Source: Linyphia triangularis
Lineage: Eukaryota > Arthropoda > Arachnida > Araneae > Linyphiidae
Reading direction: 5' to 3'
Assembly (NCBI GenBank): GCA_963978545.1
Contig: OZ021723.1
Location: forward strand, 49,740,569-49,804,568
DNA length: 64,000 nucleotides
Below the pieces are notes generated by a model. The model was not told where the DNA came from. It was given only the letters and a program-made list of their open reading frames with translations, and did not search any database. Positions 1 through 10,569 of the stretch are shown one piece after another. The number at the start of each line of letters is the position of its first letter. The stretch's first letter is position 1. A program made the position numbers and the translations under genes.

Positions 1-1240
1 GTGATGAGTGAGATATTTGCCGTTTATATATATAGATAGGAAATTGGACACTGGCACTATTGCTGGCCGATGAAAAGATTGAACTGAAGTTTGTGTAATA
101 GCACTTATTTGGTTGAGAACAAATTGATACACTATATATGTCTACAGCATTTAAAGTTTAGTTTAAGAAATTTCAAATAAGCTTAAGGTAATAGGTTTAT
201 TTATTTCTGTACATATTAGTTGGTTGAATTTTAACATGTTAAGTTGTCATGATAAGATCTTTCATATTTCACGCAAACAGACGATGGTACAGAACCTTTA
301 AATAAGCTTCATACTGCATTTCAGTGTTAAACCAAAATTAAATGGAATAGTAATTATTAAACGTTTTGGTTACATTATCACTGATAATTAAACATTTTAA
401 ATTATTGATTGCTTCTAATTAGTAGGTAAAAGGAATAGTTATATATGTAAGAGTCGATTATTTTATATGTAGTAGATAATCCATAGATTATCATGTCATT
501 AAAGCACAAATACAATTTTGAAATTAAGGTTGGTCGGTAAGGTTTTATTTACGCAAGGGCAATACCTGAACCATACTGCGCCAAACACTAGTCTTGAAAT
601 TAAGGAGTTGGTGATATTTTCCAATTGTTTAAAATATCTTAGAAATACCATAACTTAAGTAAAAAATTATCTACAGTGCAGGTATTTGTTGAGTATTATA
701 TCTTAAATTACAATTTGAATAAATACGTACACGTTAACAGTTGTATGTATTGTATGTATTATATAATTTTCTAACATCTACTATTGTTCTTTCCTCAAGT
801 AAAATAATATTTTATGTTTATTGAATTAAACATATTAAAAAACAAAAATAAAATCTATAAAAGGTTTACTTATTTATTTTTAAGAGTGAATTTATTAATT
901 TCTTTTAAAAACAAAAAAACTTTTGAATAATATCTAAAGCAAAGAAATTCCTACATTTTTCAAATATTTTCAAATGTATCGAAATTTTAAAGTATGCTTA
1001 TTTATCTGAGTCAAACTTTTATAAATAGTAACCCTTGGTTAGGCGTGTGACCTTTTATCTCGAGGTTAGTCGCATGGGGGCAACTGTCCCCCAAATTCAA
1101 ATTTTCATGCATACAATTAAATTATTGATTAAATATCAAAGTAAGCGGATATTTTAATTAAAGACCCATCCATCAATGCATACCGCCGGGCACAATATGT
1201 TGGCAGCTGAATTCGTGTGCTCCGTGTTTCATAGGTAAAT

Positions 1241-1282
<42 letters not shown>

Positions 1283-1590
1283 AGTATTAAAATCATTTAT
1301 ATAACAACAACTGCCAAGTAATGAAGATTATTATATAAATATATAAATGGTTTTAAAAAAAAATACAACAATTTCTGGAAAAACAACAACATGCATATAA
1401 CGTACAACTAGTTTACTGGCAAGGTGATAAAATCGCCGCTTTATGCATGTGAGAACAAATCCACCCCACCGAAGGTAAACCAAACGTTTGAATAAAAAAA
1501 CATTTTCTTGAAGTCTTTCTTTTTAAATACTTTACACTAAATTCAATTTTGTGTTTTTATGTGTGTAGCTTGCAAATCTGCTGAAGGAAC
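1..1590. other. AT-rich DNA without recognised gene
   Basis: I see no coding signal here. A GC-richer patch at about 1040-1245 runs straight into a 37-base A tract (1245-1281). That layout is typical of the 3' end of a plus-strand retroposon with a poly(A) tail. No ORF, tRNA-like head or target duplication was found, so the retroposon reading is only a suggestion. Confidence 0.4.
1245..1281. repeat. Long poly(A) tract (37 bp)
   Basis: Uninterrupted A run seen directly. Similar tracts occur at 3343-3375 (A), 10028-10078 (T), 13401-13429 (T), 19478-19508 (A), 19950-19978 (A), 25508-25537 (T) and 34773-34796 (T). They are frequent and long enough to be a genomic trait rather than single retroposon tails. 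Confidence 0.9.
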
Positions 1591-1599
1591 CCACTTAAG

Positions 1600-1842
1600 A
1601 ATAAACAAGTAATGACGTCATCCAATAAAGCTGAAACTTTCCAGAAGACAGACTTATTGTCGATGACTATGCATACTATTAAATTTTGGCACTTAAGGGC
1701 CATTACTACTACTCATGGTTCTATTGGCGCTTCGGATAACTAATAAATCTACTTCCCGTCATCCAATCGAGCCGAAACTTGGCAGATACACTCTTTGTGG
1801 ATGGCAATGTATTCAATCAAGTTTAGGGTGCACAAAAAGTTA
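1600..1842 (+). repeat. Two units of a ~140-bp dispersed tandem repeat
   Basis: Two degenerate units each begin with a form of GTCATCCAAT...GAAACTT (about 1613 and 1755, ~142 bp apart), followed by a TTGT-GAT-ATGCAT-like block. The same unit occurs three times in reverse orientation at 42800-43190, where the core reads GCCGTCAT...GAAACTTG with a nearby TTGGCAGATA. The second unit here is cut off at 1843 by the 610-bp duplication. Class unknown; it could be an internal array of a larger element. Confidence 0.6.
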
Positions 1843-2452
1843 GCTGAGTGGGTGTTGCTATTCGAAAATTTCGAGTTTCTGCAACTTGTAACCTTGAGCT
1901 CCATTTTGTTTCCATTCACAGTATCTCTAACTCATACATCTAATTAACTATACCTGAAATCTCATCTCAATCTGTTGAACGGAACGGAAGCTAGAGGTCC
2001 ATAAATCGGCAAAGTTACTTAATGACAACAGTGTACTATAACTGGGTAAATAAGATGAGAGCAAAACTGTTTTATCTATTAAAACATATGTTTGAAGAAA
2101 ACAATTTATTTGGGGTTACAACTTGATCTACAGTTTCTCTAGACTTCCTAACATTTAGAAGAAGTAATGAATTTCAAAAATAGCCTGCAGTATGGTTAAA
2201 GTTAAAGTTCGATTCTAAGACTATTCGACTGGGGTTTAATTAGAGCTGTCAGATTATCAAAACTCTGTCTTTATCACGAGGTATCTAAATAAAATTACGA
2301 AAATTTCAAAGGTCCAGTTCTAAATATTTTAAATCAAACTTCTCTAATGAAACCTGTAATGTAGAGTATTAACCAGGAAGTATGCATTTGTTGGTGAATA
2401 ATTAATGATTTTGTGCGTCAACTTGAATTTAAAATCGCATTATCGGCGTCAA
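1843..2452. repeat. 610-bp exact duplication, copy 1
   Basis: Compared line by line, this stretch is identical to 5993-6602 at every base, in direct orientation, 4150 bp apart. The first 191 bases match the right arm of the foldback element at 5472-6183, but its left arm is absent here, so this copy is most likely derived from the other. The left junction is unrelated sequence, and the right junction runs into GTCAATGG repeats. Confidence 0.95.
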
Positions 2453-2495
2453 TGGCAGTCAATGGTATCAATGGCAGTCAATGGTATTGAATCGA
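2446..2495. repeat. GTCAATGG/ATCAATGG short tandem array
   Basis: Immediately after the duplicated block, the motif TCAATGG is repeated four times with GCAG or TAT spacers. The repeat begins inside the last bases shared with the other copy. This looks like slippage or templated DNA at a repair junction. Confidence 0.75.
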
Positions 2496-2496
2496 T

Positions 2497-3339
2497 AGGT
2501 TTCTTCGTAGTGGTCAAACACTAAGAAAATTCAATTTGAGCTTAATAAGGGGCAATTGCACCTACAAATTGGCAATGAATATAAAAGATTTATATTAAAA
2601 TTTTTATTTTTATTGGCTAGATTATTTTCCTTTTTCATTTAATTTCACACAACGTCAAAATCGTTTTCTTTAATAACATTTACTGCTTGCTGACGGTTCT
2701 CTATAATATCATTACCATCTGTATCTTTGGTAAATGAGTTAATAAACAATTTTTGGTTCATTTTCTGTAATATCAACCTCTAAAGTGCTTTTATTAGTCT
2801 TCTATCTTGGAACATTTTCTCAAGTTAAGCATTGTTGCTTGTATATAAAGAAAATTGCTCACTAAACCAGAAAAATTTATAAAATATGTAATGAAATCCT
2901 CAATTCAAAATAAATATGGAAACAGAATGCCCTAGAAATTGAAGAGATAATTTGTAAACCAAAGTTATAAAGGTAAAAGACCTTTTATTTAATCAACAAA
3001 TATTTGTTATCACAGTAATCAGTCTACCAGATCATTTTCACACTAGGTGTTGAAGAAATATCACAACTAAACAGTAAAAACACTTTTTAAGACGTTAATG
3101 AACTGCCAGGTTTACTACACGATAAACGAAAACTTTTCAAATTATCTTGAGACATGTATATATTCTAAGTGTAGGCTCATACATAATCCTAAAAATAGCC
3201 AACTTAGAATTAGAATTTCCTGTATGACTGTATACATGCACAAGTGATTGCAACGGGTAAAAATAAAATATTCTAGAATCTCGTGTTTTAACATTTTGTT
3301 TTGCGAAGAGATATCTAAAGAATCAAGTGCCTTTATGAT

Positions 3340-3378
<39 letters not shown>

Positions 3379-5471
3379 TAAATCTAGTGTATATTTTAAT
3401 GGGTAAAAATCTGTTTGGAAACTGAAGCAACTTGAACTCACAAATCTCCATGACACATAACTCTTCATTCGCTTTCAACTTGCCGTTAAGTACACCAATA
3501 AGTGATATGGGAAGGAAGCATGTGTTCTAAGAAGTCACTGACAACTTTGACTTGCGTGCACGAAAACCCTGCTTTCAACACATAAATTGTACTTGATTCT
3601 TCCATCGATTGATATCTGAAATTTGGAATGCCGGACGCGCATTGAAACCCTTCATCAAAACATGACACTGATATTTCAAACTTTTTTAGAAACCATACAA
3701 TTTTCAAGTTTTTGGGCTTCAACCAAATTTCACTATTTAACCCTTATGTAGTCGTGCGGTTGACAAATGTCCCCAACAGCTAATTTATCAATAGATGCCA
3801 CCCCATGATCAAAGCCTTCGTACAGACTTTTTCAAGTTATTTTTAAAATATTTATTAATTTTTACTCTATTATGTTCAATAATGTTAGGTATATCAAAAG
3901 CTTTTCTTTATTTAAATTAAAAACTCTATATCATACTCCTCCCCCCTCCAATTTTTTTTTTTATTTAAAAGTAAGAATTGAATCAAAACTTTCATCAAGT
4001 ATAATTTTAGTTTATTTGTCAACAACAAAATTATTTTTTAAAGGTCCATGACATTGAAGTATTTTCAGAAGATAATTAAAAGATTTTTTTTTTTATTTAA
4101 CCGTATTAATAGAAATGTTACAACCACATTGTTTAAGGGAATGGTTTTTATTTTCAATGGAACATTCACGTTAAATGCGTTTCTTAAAAATAATAAATTA
4201 TGTATGCCAAACTTTTTTTCTGCATTATAAATAGTCTAAAAACATTTATTTGTACATTTGAATTTCAACTATGATACTATTCCACCAGGGCATTACTTTC
4301 TTCTTAAAAATCATGCCTATATCATAATCTGAAACCTTGCGTTATTTATATAAAGCCAAACCATTGGAACTTTATCAATTTTTTCAAACTTAACATAAAA
4401 CTTTAATTCTCCAGTGAAATCCCACCCAAAAAATTTCATAAACACACCTAAAATATAAGCCTAAACCAACTAATCGCTTCGAACTAAACAGAAAAAACGG
4501 TCGAAACAAAATATTCATAAAGATACACAACGAGACCGAGGCAACGCTATCTAAATCTGCCTCAGAATGCTTCTAGGAGGGGCCACCAAGGAATTGCAGA
4601 TGTAATAAATAACAAAACTTTATATGCTTCATTCCGACCCGAGCAACAGCTTTTTCAATCCTTTTTTTCTTCTTCTTGCTTCTTACGTGATCTCCTATTT
4701 CTGCTTATTCACCAGATACTACGGCATCGTAAAAATATTTCCCTCCCTCCATATAAAAGCACGTGACCCCTCAAAAAATAAGCGTCACGCACCGACGGGA
4801 AAAGGACTGGATTTAGTTTTATTCTGGTCTCGTGTGTAACTTTTCTCGGGAGGAAGCGACTCAGTGGTATATAATAATACTGAAGCGAAAAAGGGAGTCT
4901 CGTTTCTGAGGGATCCTTTCTTTTGGATGGCACGTTACCGCGTATGAGGATGCCTTTTAAAATGATGATATCCCCCCTCTATCTCTCATTGTGTTGGCTT
5001 TTTTCTATTTCTTGATCTATCAGTAAAAGTTTTCCTCGCACTTCTTACGGAACGGAATGGTGGTGGATGAGAAAGATATGAGATTTCGTCTCCTCCTGGC
5101 ATGCTATATGATGTTGGAATGGTGACGAGAAAAATATATTTGTACTCATGTAGTTTTAGTGAGATGAATTTTTGGTGAAAGAGCTTTCACTAAAGGCTGT
5201 AAGTTATACACCAAAAATATATTATTTTGTCTTGGTCAGTAGCTTAATTTCAACATGGGCAGACATGGGACATTTGCCAAAGATTATTTTATTCAGACAC
5301 TTATTCATTATGAGACTATTTCAGTTTTCTTATTAAACAGTAATAATAATGAGGATTTAATAATAGAAATTGCAATTAGAAAAGTGCCCAAGAGTTCCTT
5401 TAAGTATTAATATCTAACATTCGAGAAATCGTATTTACATAGAATTTCTTGTTTTAGTTCCTGACTATATA
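2497..5471. other. AT-rich DNA, no gene recognised
   Basis: No ORF here resembles a known protein. A poly(A) tract lies at 3343-3375. A GC-richer, low-repeat block at about 4540-5110 contains an E-box CACGTG at about 4760 just after a TATAAAAG string. It could be conserved non-coding or promoter DNA, but no coding exon or splice pattern was found beside it. Confidence 0.35.
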
Positions 5472-6183
5472 CAGAGTGGTCATAAAGAAACTTTGCCGAT
5501 ATACGGACTTCTAGCGGTCGTTCCTTTCATCAGATCGAGATTAGATTTCAGGTATAGTTATTCAGAGGTATGAGCTCGAGATTGTTTGAATGGTAACAAA
5601 ATGACGCTCATGGTTAAATTTACAGTTACAGAAACTCGAAATTTTCTAATGGCAACACCTATTTTTCCCTAAGGCAAAATGCTCAGCGCATGTGAAAGCT
5701 ATAAGGAGCGTTGGAACGGTACGTATATCACAAAAAACAGCTCAGTAAACAGCCAACAGAAACACGATCGGGGCACAAGGAGGCCACTCTCCAGATATTC
5801 AGAGTAGAAAACCGATAAAATTGCCTATGATGGCACACATGTGAACATTGGCCCCAGTCATATGTAAATTTTCACCGTGCTCCCCGATCGTGTTTTGTTG
5901 GCCATACTAAGAGGTGTTTTTTGTGCGTGCATAACTTGTCCAGTTTTTGTGATAAACGTACCGTTCCAACGCATTTTAGGATTTTCGCATGCGCTGAGTG
6001 GGTGTTGCTATTCGAAAATTTCGAGTTTCTGCAACTTGTAACCTTGAGCTCCATTTTGTTTCCATTCACAGTATCTCTAACTCATACATCTAATTAACTA
6101 TACCTGAAATCTCATCTCAATCTGTTGAACGGAACGGAAGCTAGAGGTCCATAAATCGGCAAAGTTACTTAATGACAACAGTG
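5472..6183. mobile_element. Foldback MITE 1, TA-flanked (mariner-like ends)
   Basis: The two halves are imperfect inverted copies: arms of about 310 bp (5472-5780 and 5876-6183) around a ~95-bp loop. The terminal block CTTTGCCGAT is shared by both ends, and GATCGGGGCAC-like sequence meets near the centre. Both ends are bordered by TA (5470-5471 and 6184-6185), the target used by Tc1/mariner elements. No ORF of transposase size is present, so it is non-autonomous. The mariner assignment rests only on the TA border and on the CAGAGTGGTCAT-like end. Confidence 0.75.
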
Positions 6184-6602
6184 TACTATAACTGGGTAAA
6201 TAAGATGAGAGCAAAACTGTTTTATCTATTAAAACATATGTTTGAAGAAAACAATTTATTTGGGGTTACAACTTGATCTACAGTTTCTCTAGACTTCCTA
6301 ACATTTAGAAGAAGTAATGAATTTCAAAAATAGCCTGCAGTATGGTTAAAGTTAAAGTTCGATTCTAAGACTATTCGACTGGGGTTTAATTAGAGCTGTC
6401 AGATTATCAAAACTCTGTCTTTATCACGAGGTATCTAAATAAAATTACGAAAATTTCAAAGGTCCAGTTCTAAATATTTTAAATCAAACTTCTCTAATGA
6501 AACCTGTAATGTAGAGTATTAACCAGGAAGTATGCATTTGTTGGTGAATAATTAATGATTTTGTGCGTCAACTTGAATTTAAAATCGCATTATCGGCGTC
6601 AA
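5993..6602. repeat. 610-bp exact duplication, copy 2
   Basis: Identical to 1843-2452. This copy contains the complete right arm of foldback MITE 1 in its proper context and then ~420 bp of flank, so it is the likelier source. Perfect identity in otherwise decayed DNA means a very recent event, gene conversion, or an assembly artefact. Confidence 0.95.
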
Positions 6603-7657
6603 GTTTTGCAGACTTTGTTAGAAGGATCGGATGAACATCCGTAGAGGATTTATAATCCTTTTCAATCACTCTTGGTATAAAACAGACTTTTGTTCTCTTG
6701 GGAGCGGATTACGACGAGGAGGATTTTACTCTTCGATTTCGAAGCTAATTCTGATATTTGAGATCAACGTGCGGAAAGCTTTTGGGAAAGTTTTTAGAAA
6801 AATACTTTTTCACATACATGCTTCCTCTCATTTTCAAGGGGATTTTAGGATTTATTTTTTATGATTTAATACATAATCAGCCTGGATTAGTTCGTGTACG
6901 CAATATTTTGTCACTGAAATAGGCCATATGCTTGATGATTCATGCATGAAATAGTTGAATCTACTAAAAGTATTCCATATGTGTTAAAAGTACACTCATA
7001 GTTCCTGCAATAATAATTTGGATGCCTTATATACAGATTCTTTTTTGTTTTTTTATACATTTTTCATCATACTATCTTTAGTTGTGATGTTTATAAGTAT
7101 ATGTTACTTAGTTACTTAATGTAAAACGTTTATTTCTCTACTATGGTATCGCAAGACAACAAATGATCATTCAAATTTTTTATTTAAATGCAAATTAAAC
7201 CTATTAAAGACAGCTTTGAAACGGATAAACAACCATTGTTTTAACTTTTACCTTGTTTATTTAGATCATTTAAGGTATATTTTTAATTTTTCATATCTTT
7301 TGGAAAATTATTTTTATAATTTTAAAAAATTGTAAGGGGAACCCTAATTGCAATTTATTAACAAAGTAAAACACTAAAATGCCAACCGTTGTTAATGGGT
7401 TGAGCCGAAATAGAATTAAAAACTACTCCATATAACTATCAATAACTAACTTCAGATAATTATTAATATTTCAACTTTCTCCAGAATATTACACAAGGAC
7501 TACATGTATTAAATTTTTTGACACGTTGAAAAAAGGAAATAATATTAAAAAAAATTTAACTAAACGTTCAACTTAAAAATGAAATGTGAATGATTTTTTT
7601 TTCATATGCTAAATCAGTTTTTTATTGAACAGTGAATTAAACTTAAAAATCACTTAA
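6603..7657. other. AT-rich DNA, no gene recognised
   Basis: A 77-codon open frame at 6631-6864 has no recognisable motif and ordinary AT-driven composition. Nothing else is seen. Confidence 0.4.
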
Positions 7658-8428
7658 GGAGAGTCGGAGTTAAACAGCGTCAAAAAATCAATTTTGTGAT
7701 TAATATTGTTAAAAAAAAAAAAAAAAAAATTACAAATGATTTCGAATCTAATGATGCAAAAAGTTTTAATCTCGCTAAATTACAAGTATTTTTATATATC
7801 TTTTAAAAAAGTGTTGAGCATCCATTTGAATCATCGTTTTCAACTTTAACGGCTCATATCTCCAAACGCATTTTCGTTGACGTAAGGAACATTTACTCAA
7901 AAATTATTAAAGATAAATGCCTAAAATTGTTAACATTTATTCTTACCAATATATTATACAATTGGAATGTAGCATTTTTAAATATTTTGTTTTGTTCCTT
8001 GAAAAAAATAAATTAAAAGGTCTAATATTCTATAGAATTTTCTAAATTTGTCATTTTTAGTGGCAATAAAACTGTATAAACTCTTCAATTTCCAAACTAT
8101 TAAAAAATGCTACCCTGAAATTGGGTAATTCGTTAGTAAGAATATTTGTTAAAAATTTTAGGCACTTATCTTTAATAGTTTTTGAGTAAATGTTCCTTAC
8201 GTCAACAAAAATGCATTTGGAGATATGGACCGTTAAAGTTGAAAACGATAATACAAATTGATGAGCAACACTTTTTTCAAAAATACATAAAAAAATACTT
8301 CTAGTTTAACGAGATTATAACTATTTGCACTGTTGGATTCTAAATTGTTTGTAGTTTTTTTTTTTTTTTTTTTTAACAATATTTAATCACAAAACTGATT
8401 TTTTGTCGTTCTTAAACTCCGACACCCC
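7658..8428. mobile_element. Foldback MITE 2, TTAA-flanked
   Basis: A 771-bp palindrome-like element. Arms of ~300 bp (about 7658-7960 and 8135-8428) match in inverted orientation, for example GACGTAAGGAACATTTACTC on the left and its complement on the right, and each arm holds an A or T tract. Ends read GGAGAGTCGGAGTT and, inverted, GGGGTGTCGGAGTT. Both ends are flanked by TTAA (7654-7657 and 8429-8432), the target of piggyBac-type and some other elements. There is no ORF. The outermost bases do not match the usual CCY...GGG pattern of piggyBac, so the superfamily is open. Confidence 0.75.
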
Positions 8429-8432
8429 TTAA

Positions 8433-9240
8433 ATTTTAACAGATATTTTTAAATGTACCTCATGAAAGGAGAAAAAAACTCGACAGACTTTATACCCAAA
8501 TGAAAACGAATGTGTGGATCTTACATTTTCACTTTCACTTAACTTAATTCACCAAACAATAGAATGAAGCACCCTTAACATTAACATAAGGTGAAAGGGA
8601 ATGTTGAAAAGTCTTTTATGTCAACCCAGTTACTCGGCAGAGGAACTTCATTTTTCTAAGGTTGTTCTCTCCGCTAATCGGATTAACTGTGAAAGCTTTT
8701 AGTGTAGAAAGACTTAACAACCTACGACTTAAGTGCTTCTCACCATCTTATACAATGGAACGGACCCAAAGGTGTCTGTTTTACAAATGTTGCGTCAACA
8801 ATAACACTCACTTCCGATAGTGGATACAAAAGGCAAAGAAGAGGAATGATGTGACTGGCTGAAAGAGAACTGGGCTATCTGATTTCGAGCAGCTTTTTTG
8901 TTTTTATAAAAGTGTTTAGTTACGTGTTTGAGATAGGAATAGAAAAGAATGAATAAATACTGCCGCGTAGTGGTAGAAGTGGGAAAAGAAAAGTGGGAGG
9001 ATGCCCAAAACTTGGTGGCAAGTGCACCCCCCCCCCCCACACCATAAATTTTATAATTTCGTATCGAATAATAAAAATATTAACTAGTAAGGAAATAACC
9101 TATACTTCCTAACACTAATATTGATCAAAAGTCTAAAATGTTTTGTTATTTTAATGAATATTCTGCGACTTAGTTTAATTACTTGGAAGTAAAAGATAAA
9201 GTGAAGTAATAATTCAAAATTATATACATAACTGGTTACA
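8433..9240. other. Unassigned AT-rich DNA
   Basis: No supported gene. A run of C at 9027-9038 lies in an 81-codon minus-strand frame that has no recognisable domain. Confidence 0.35.
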
Positions 9241-9964
9241 TCTATATATTTAATAGGCAATATGTTTTTTGGGGTTAGTCCGTCCGCCTAAACTGCTCAA
9301 TCAATTTCAATGATCAAGGTGTCATTTTAAAGGAAATAAGCCGTAGATTTGCCAAAACGTGCCAAAATAATTTATTAACACTTTATTAATTAGTTAAATT
9401 TCAATATTTTTCATCATTAAGCTACTACAAAGCCTCAATGATTTTGAATATATGAATGGCAACATCCTTACGTATGTAAACAACAAACCCGTTGCTAATT
9501 TTAAAGCTCTTTTTAAACTCTTCGTTTCAAAGTTGATTTTTTCTGTTTTTCTGAAGCATTTTTGTATTAGAGTAATTATTATTTTGAAGTATTTCTATCC
9601 AGAAAAACCAACCCAAGCGAGGCATTCAGGGGTTGGTGAGTGTAACTCGCGTTGTTTTTTATCAGAATAAATAAAAGATATTGGGACTTCAATGTAAGGG
9701 CATAGCTAATGAAGTTTTAAGTCAGAATGTTGGCGGATAGTATATTTAACTTTGTATTATGAAACTTGCAATTTGGGTGTTTTCTCTATTAGGCCTTACA
9801 TTAAATTTATAAAAATTTGGTTAAATTTTTTATGGCTGGCAAACCTATTCGAGCGCAGCCAGATGTTTTAACCACAAATTCGAACGGCAAAGCCGCCCAA
9901 TCCTAGCGCAGCGAGGCGTTTGGGGGTTGGCGAGCGTTAGCGAGCAGTGGGCGAATCCCCCTAG
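9241..9964 (+). mobile_element. Short non-autonomous Helitron
   Basis: It begins TCTATATATTTAATAGGC after an A (9240) and ends CTAG followed by T (9965), which fits Helitron insertion between A and T. The last ~80 bp are GC-rich with GCGAGCG-type short inverted motifs, as expected ahead of a Helitron 3' end. A diverged copy of these motifs occurs internally at about 9615-9655. The 5' ~250 bp match 33486-33740. No Rep/helicase ORF is present. Confidence 0.65.
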
Positions 9965-10023
9965 TAGATTTAAATAGTACTTCCAAATGTGCATATTTTC
10001 ATGAAATTAAATTAATAGAAAAC

Positions 10024-10027
<4 letters not shown>

Positions 10028-10078
<51 letters not shown>
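10028..10078. repeat. Poly(T) tract (51 bp)
   Basis: Uninterrupted T run, the longest homopolymer in the window. Confidence 0.9.
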
Positions 10079-10083
<5 letters not shown>

Positions 10084-10257
10084 CAGGCTTGTATGAAACA
10101 AAAATAGAAATTTAACTTAAAAGAAAGTTCCTCCAAAGTTAAAAGTTGACCAAGTGTAACTGTATTTGTCAATAAAAATACCTATATTTTTATACAAAGC
10201 GGTATAATATATTTTTATAATAGTATGATATACACCATAAATACTTTTTTTTTTACA

Positions 10258-10569
10258 TTTGAAAATTTTAAATCACTTTTTCTCAGTGTCACTACATTCT
10301 AAGTTTAATGTTTTTTTTTTTTTTTTTTTTTTTTTAACGGATTGAGTGTTTTTAAAAGGGGGGGGGGGGGATGGATTTCATTTGTTTTAGAAGTGGAGAG
10401 ACGCATGAGATTTTGATTTGAAAATTTTAAATCACTTTTTCTCAGTGTCACTACATTCTAAGTTTAATGTTTTTTTTTTTTTTTTTTTCTTTTTAAACGG
10501 ATTGAGTGTTTTTAAAAGGGGGGGGGGGGATGGATTTCATTTGTTTTAGAAGTGGAGAGACGCATGAGA
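10258..10569. repeat. 159-bp tandem duplication
   Basis: Two near-identical head-to-tail units (10258-10416 and 10417-10569). Each contains TTTAATG followed by a T tract of about 20 bp, ACGGATTGAGTG, a run of about 11-12 G and GGAGAGACGCATGAGA. The units differ mainly in homopolymer length, which suggests recent duplication with slippage in the tracts. Confidence 0.85.

Noticed and set aside
3142..3468. 108-codon minus-strand ORF
   Set aside because: It runs through a poly(A) tract (poly-F) and has no domain-like composition.
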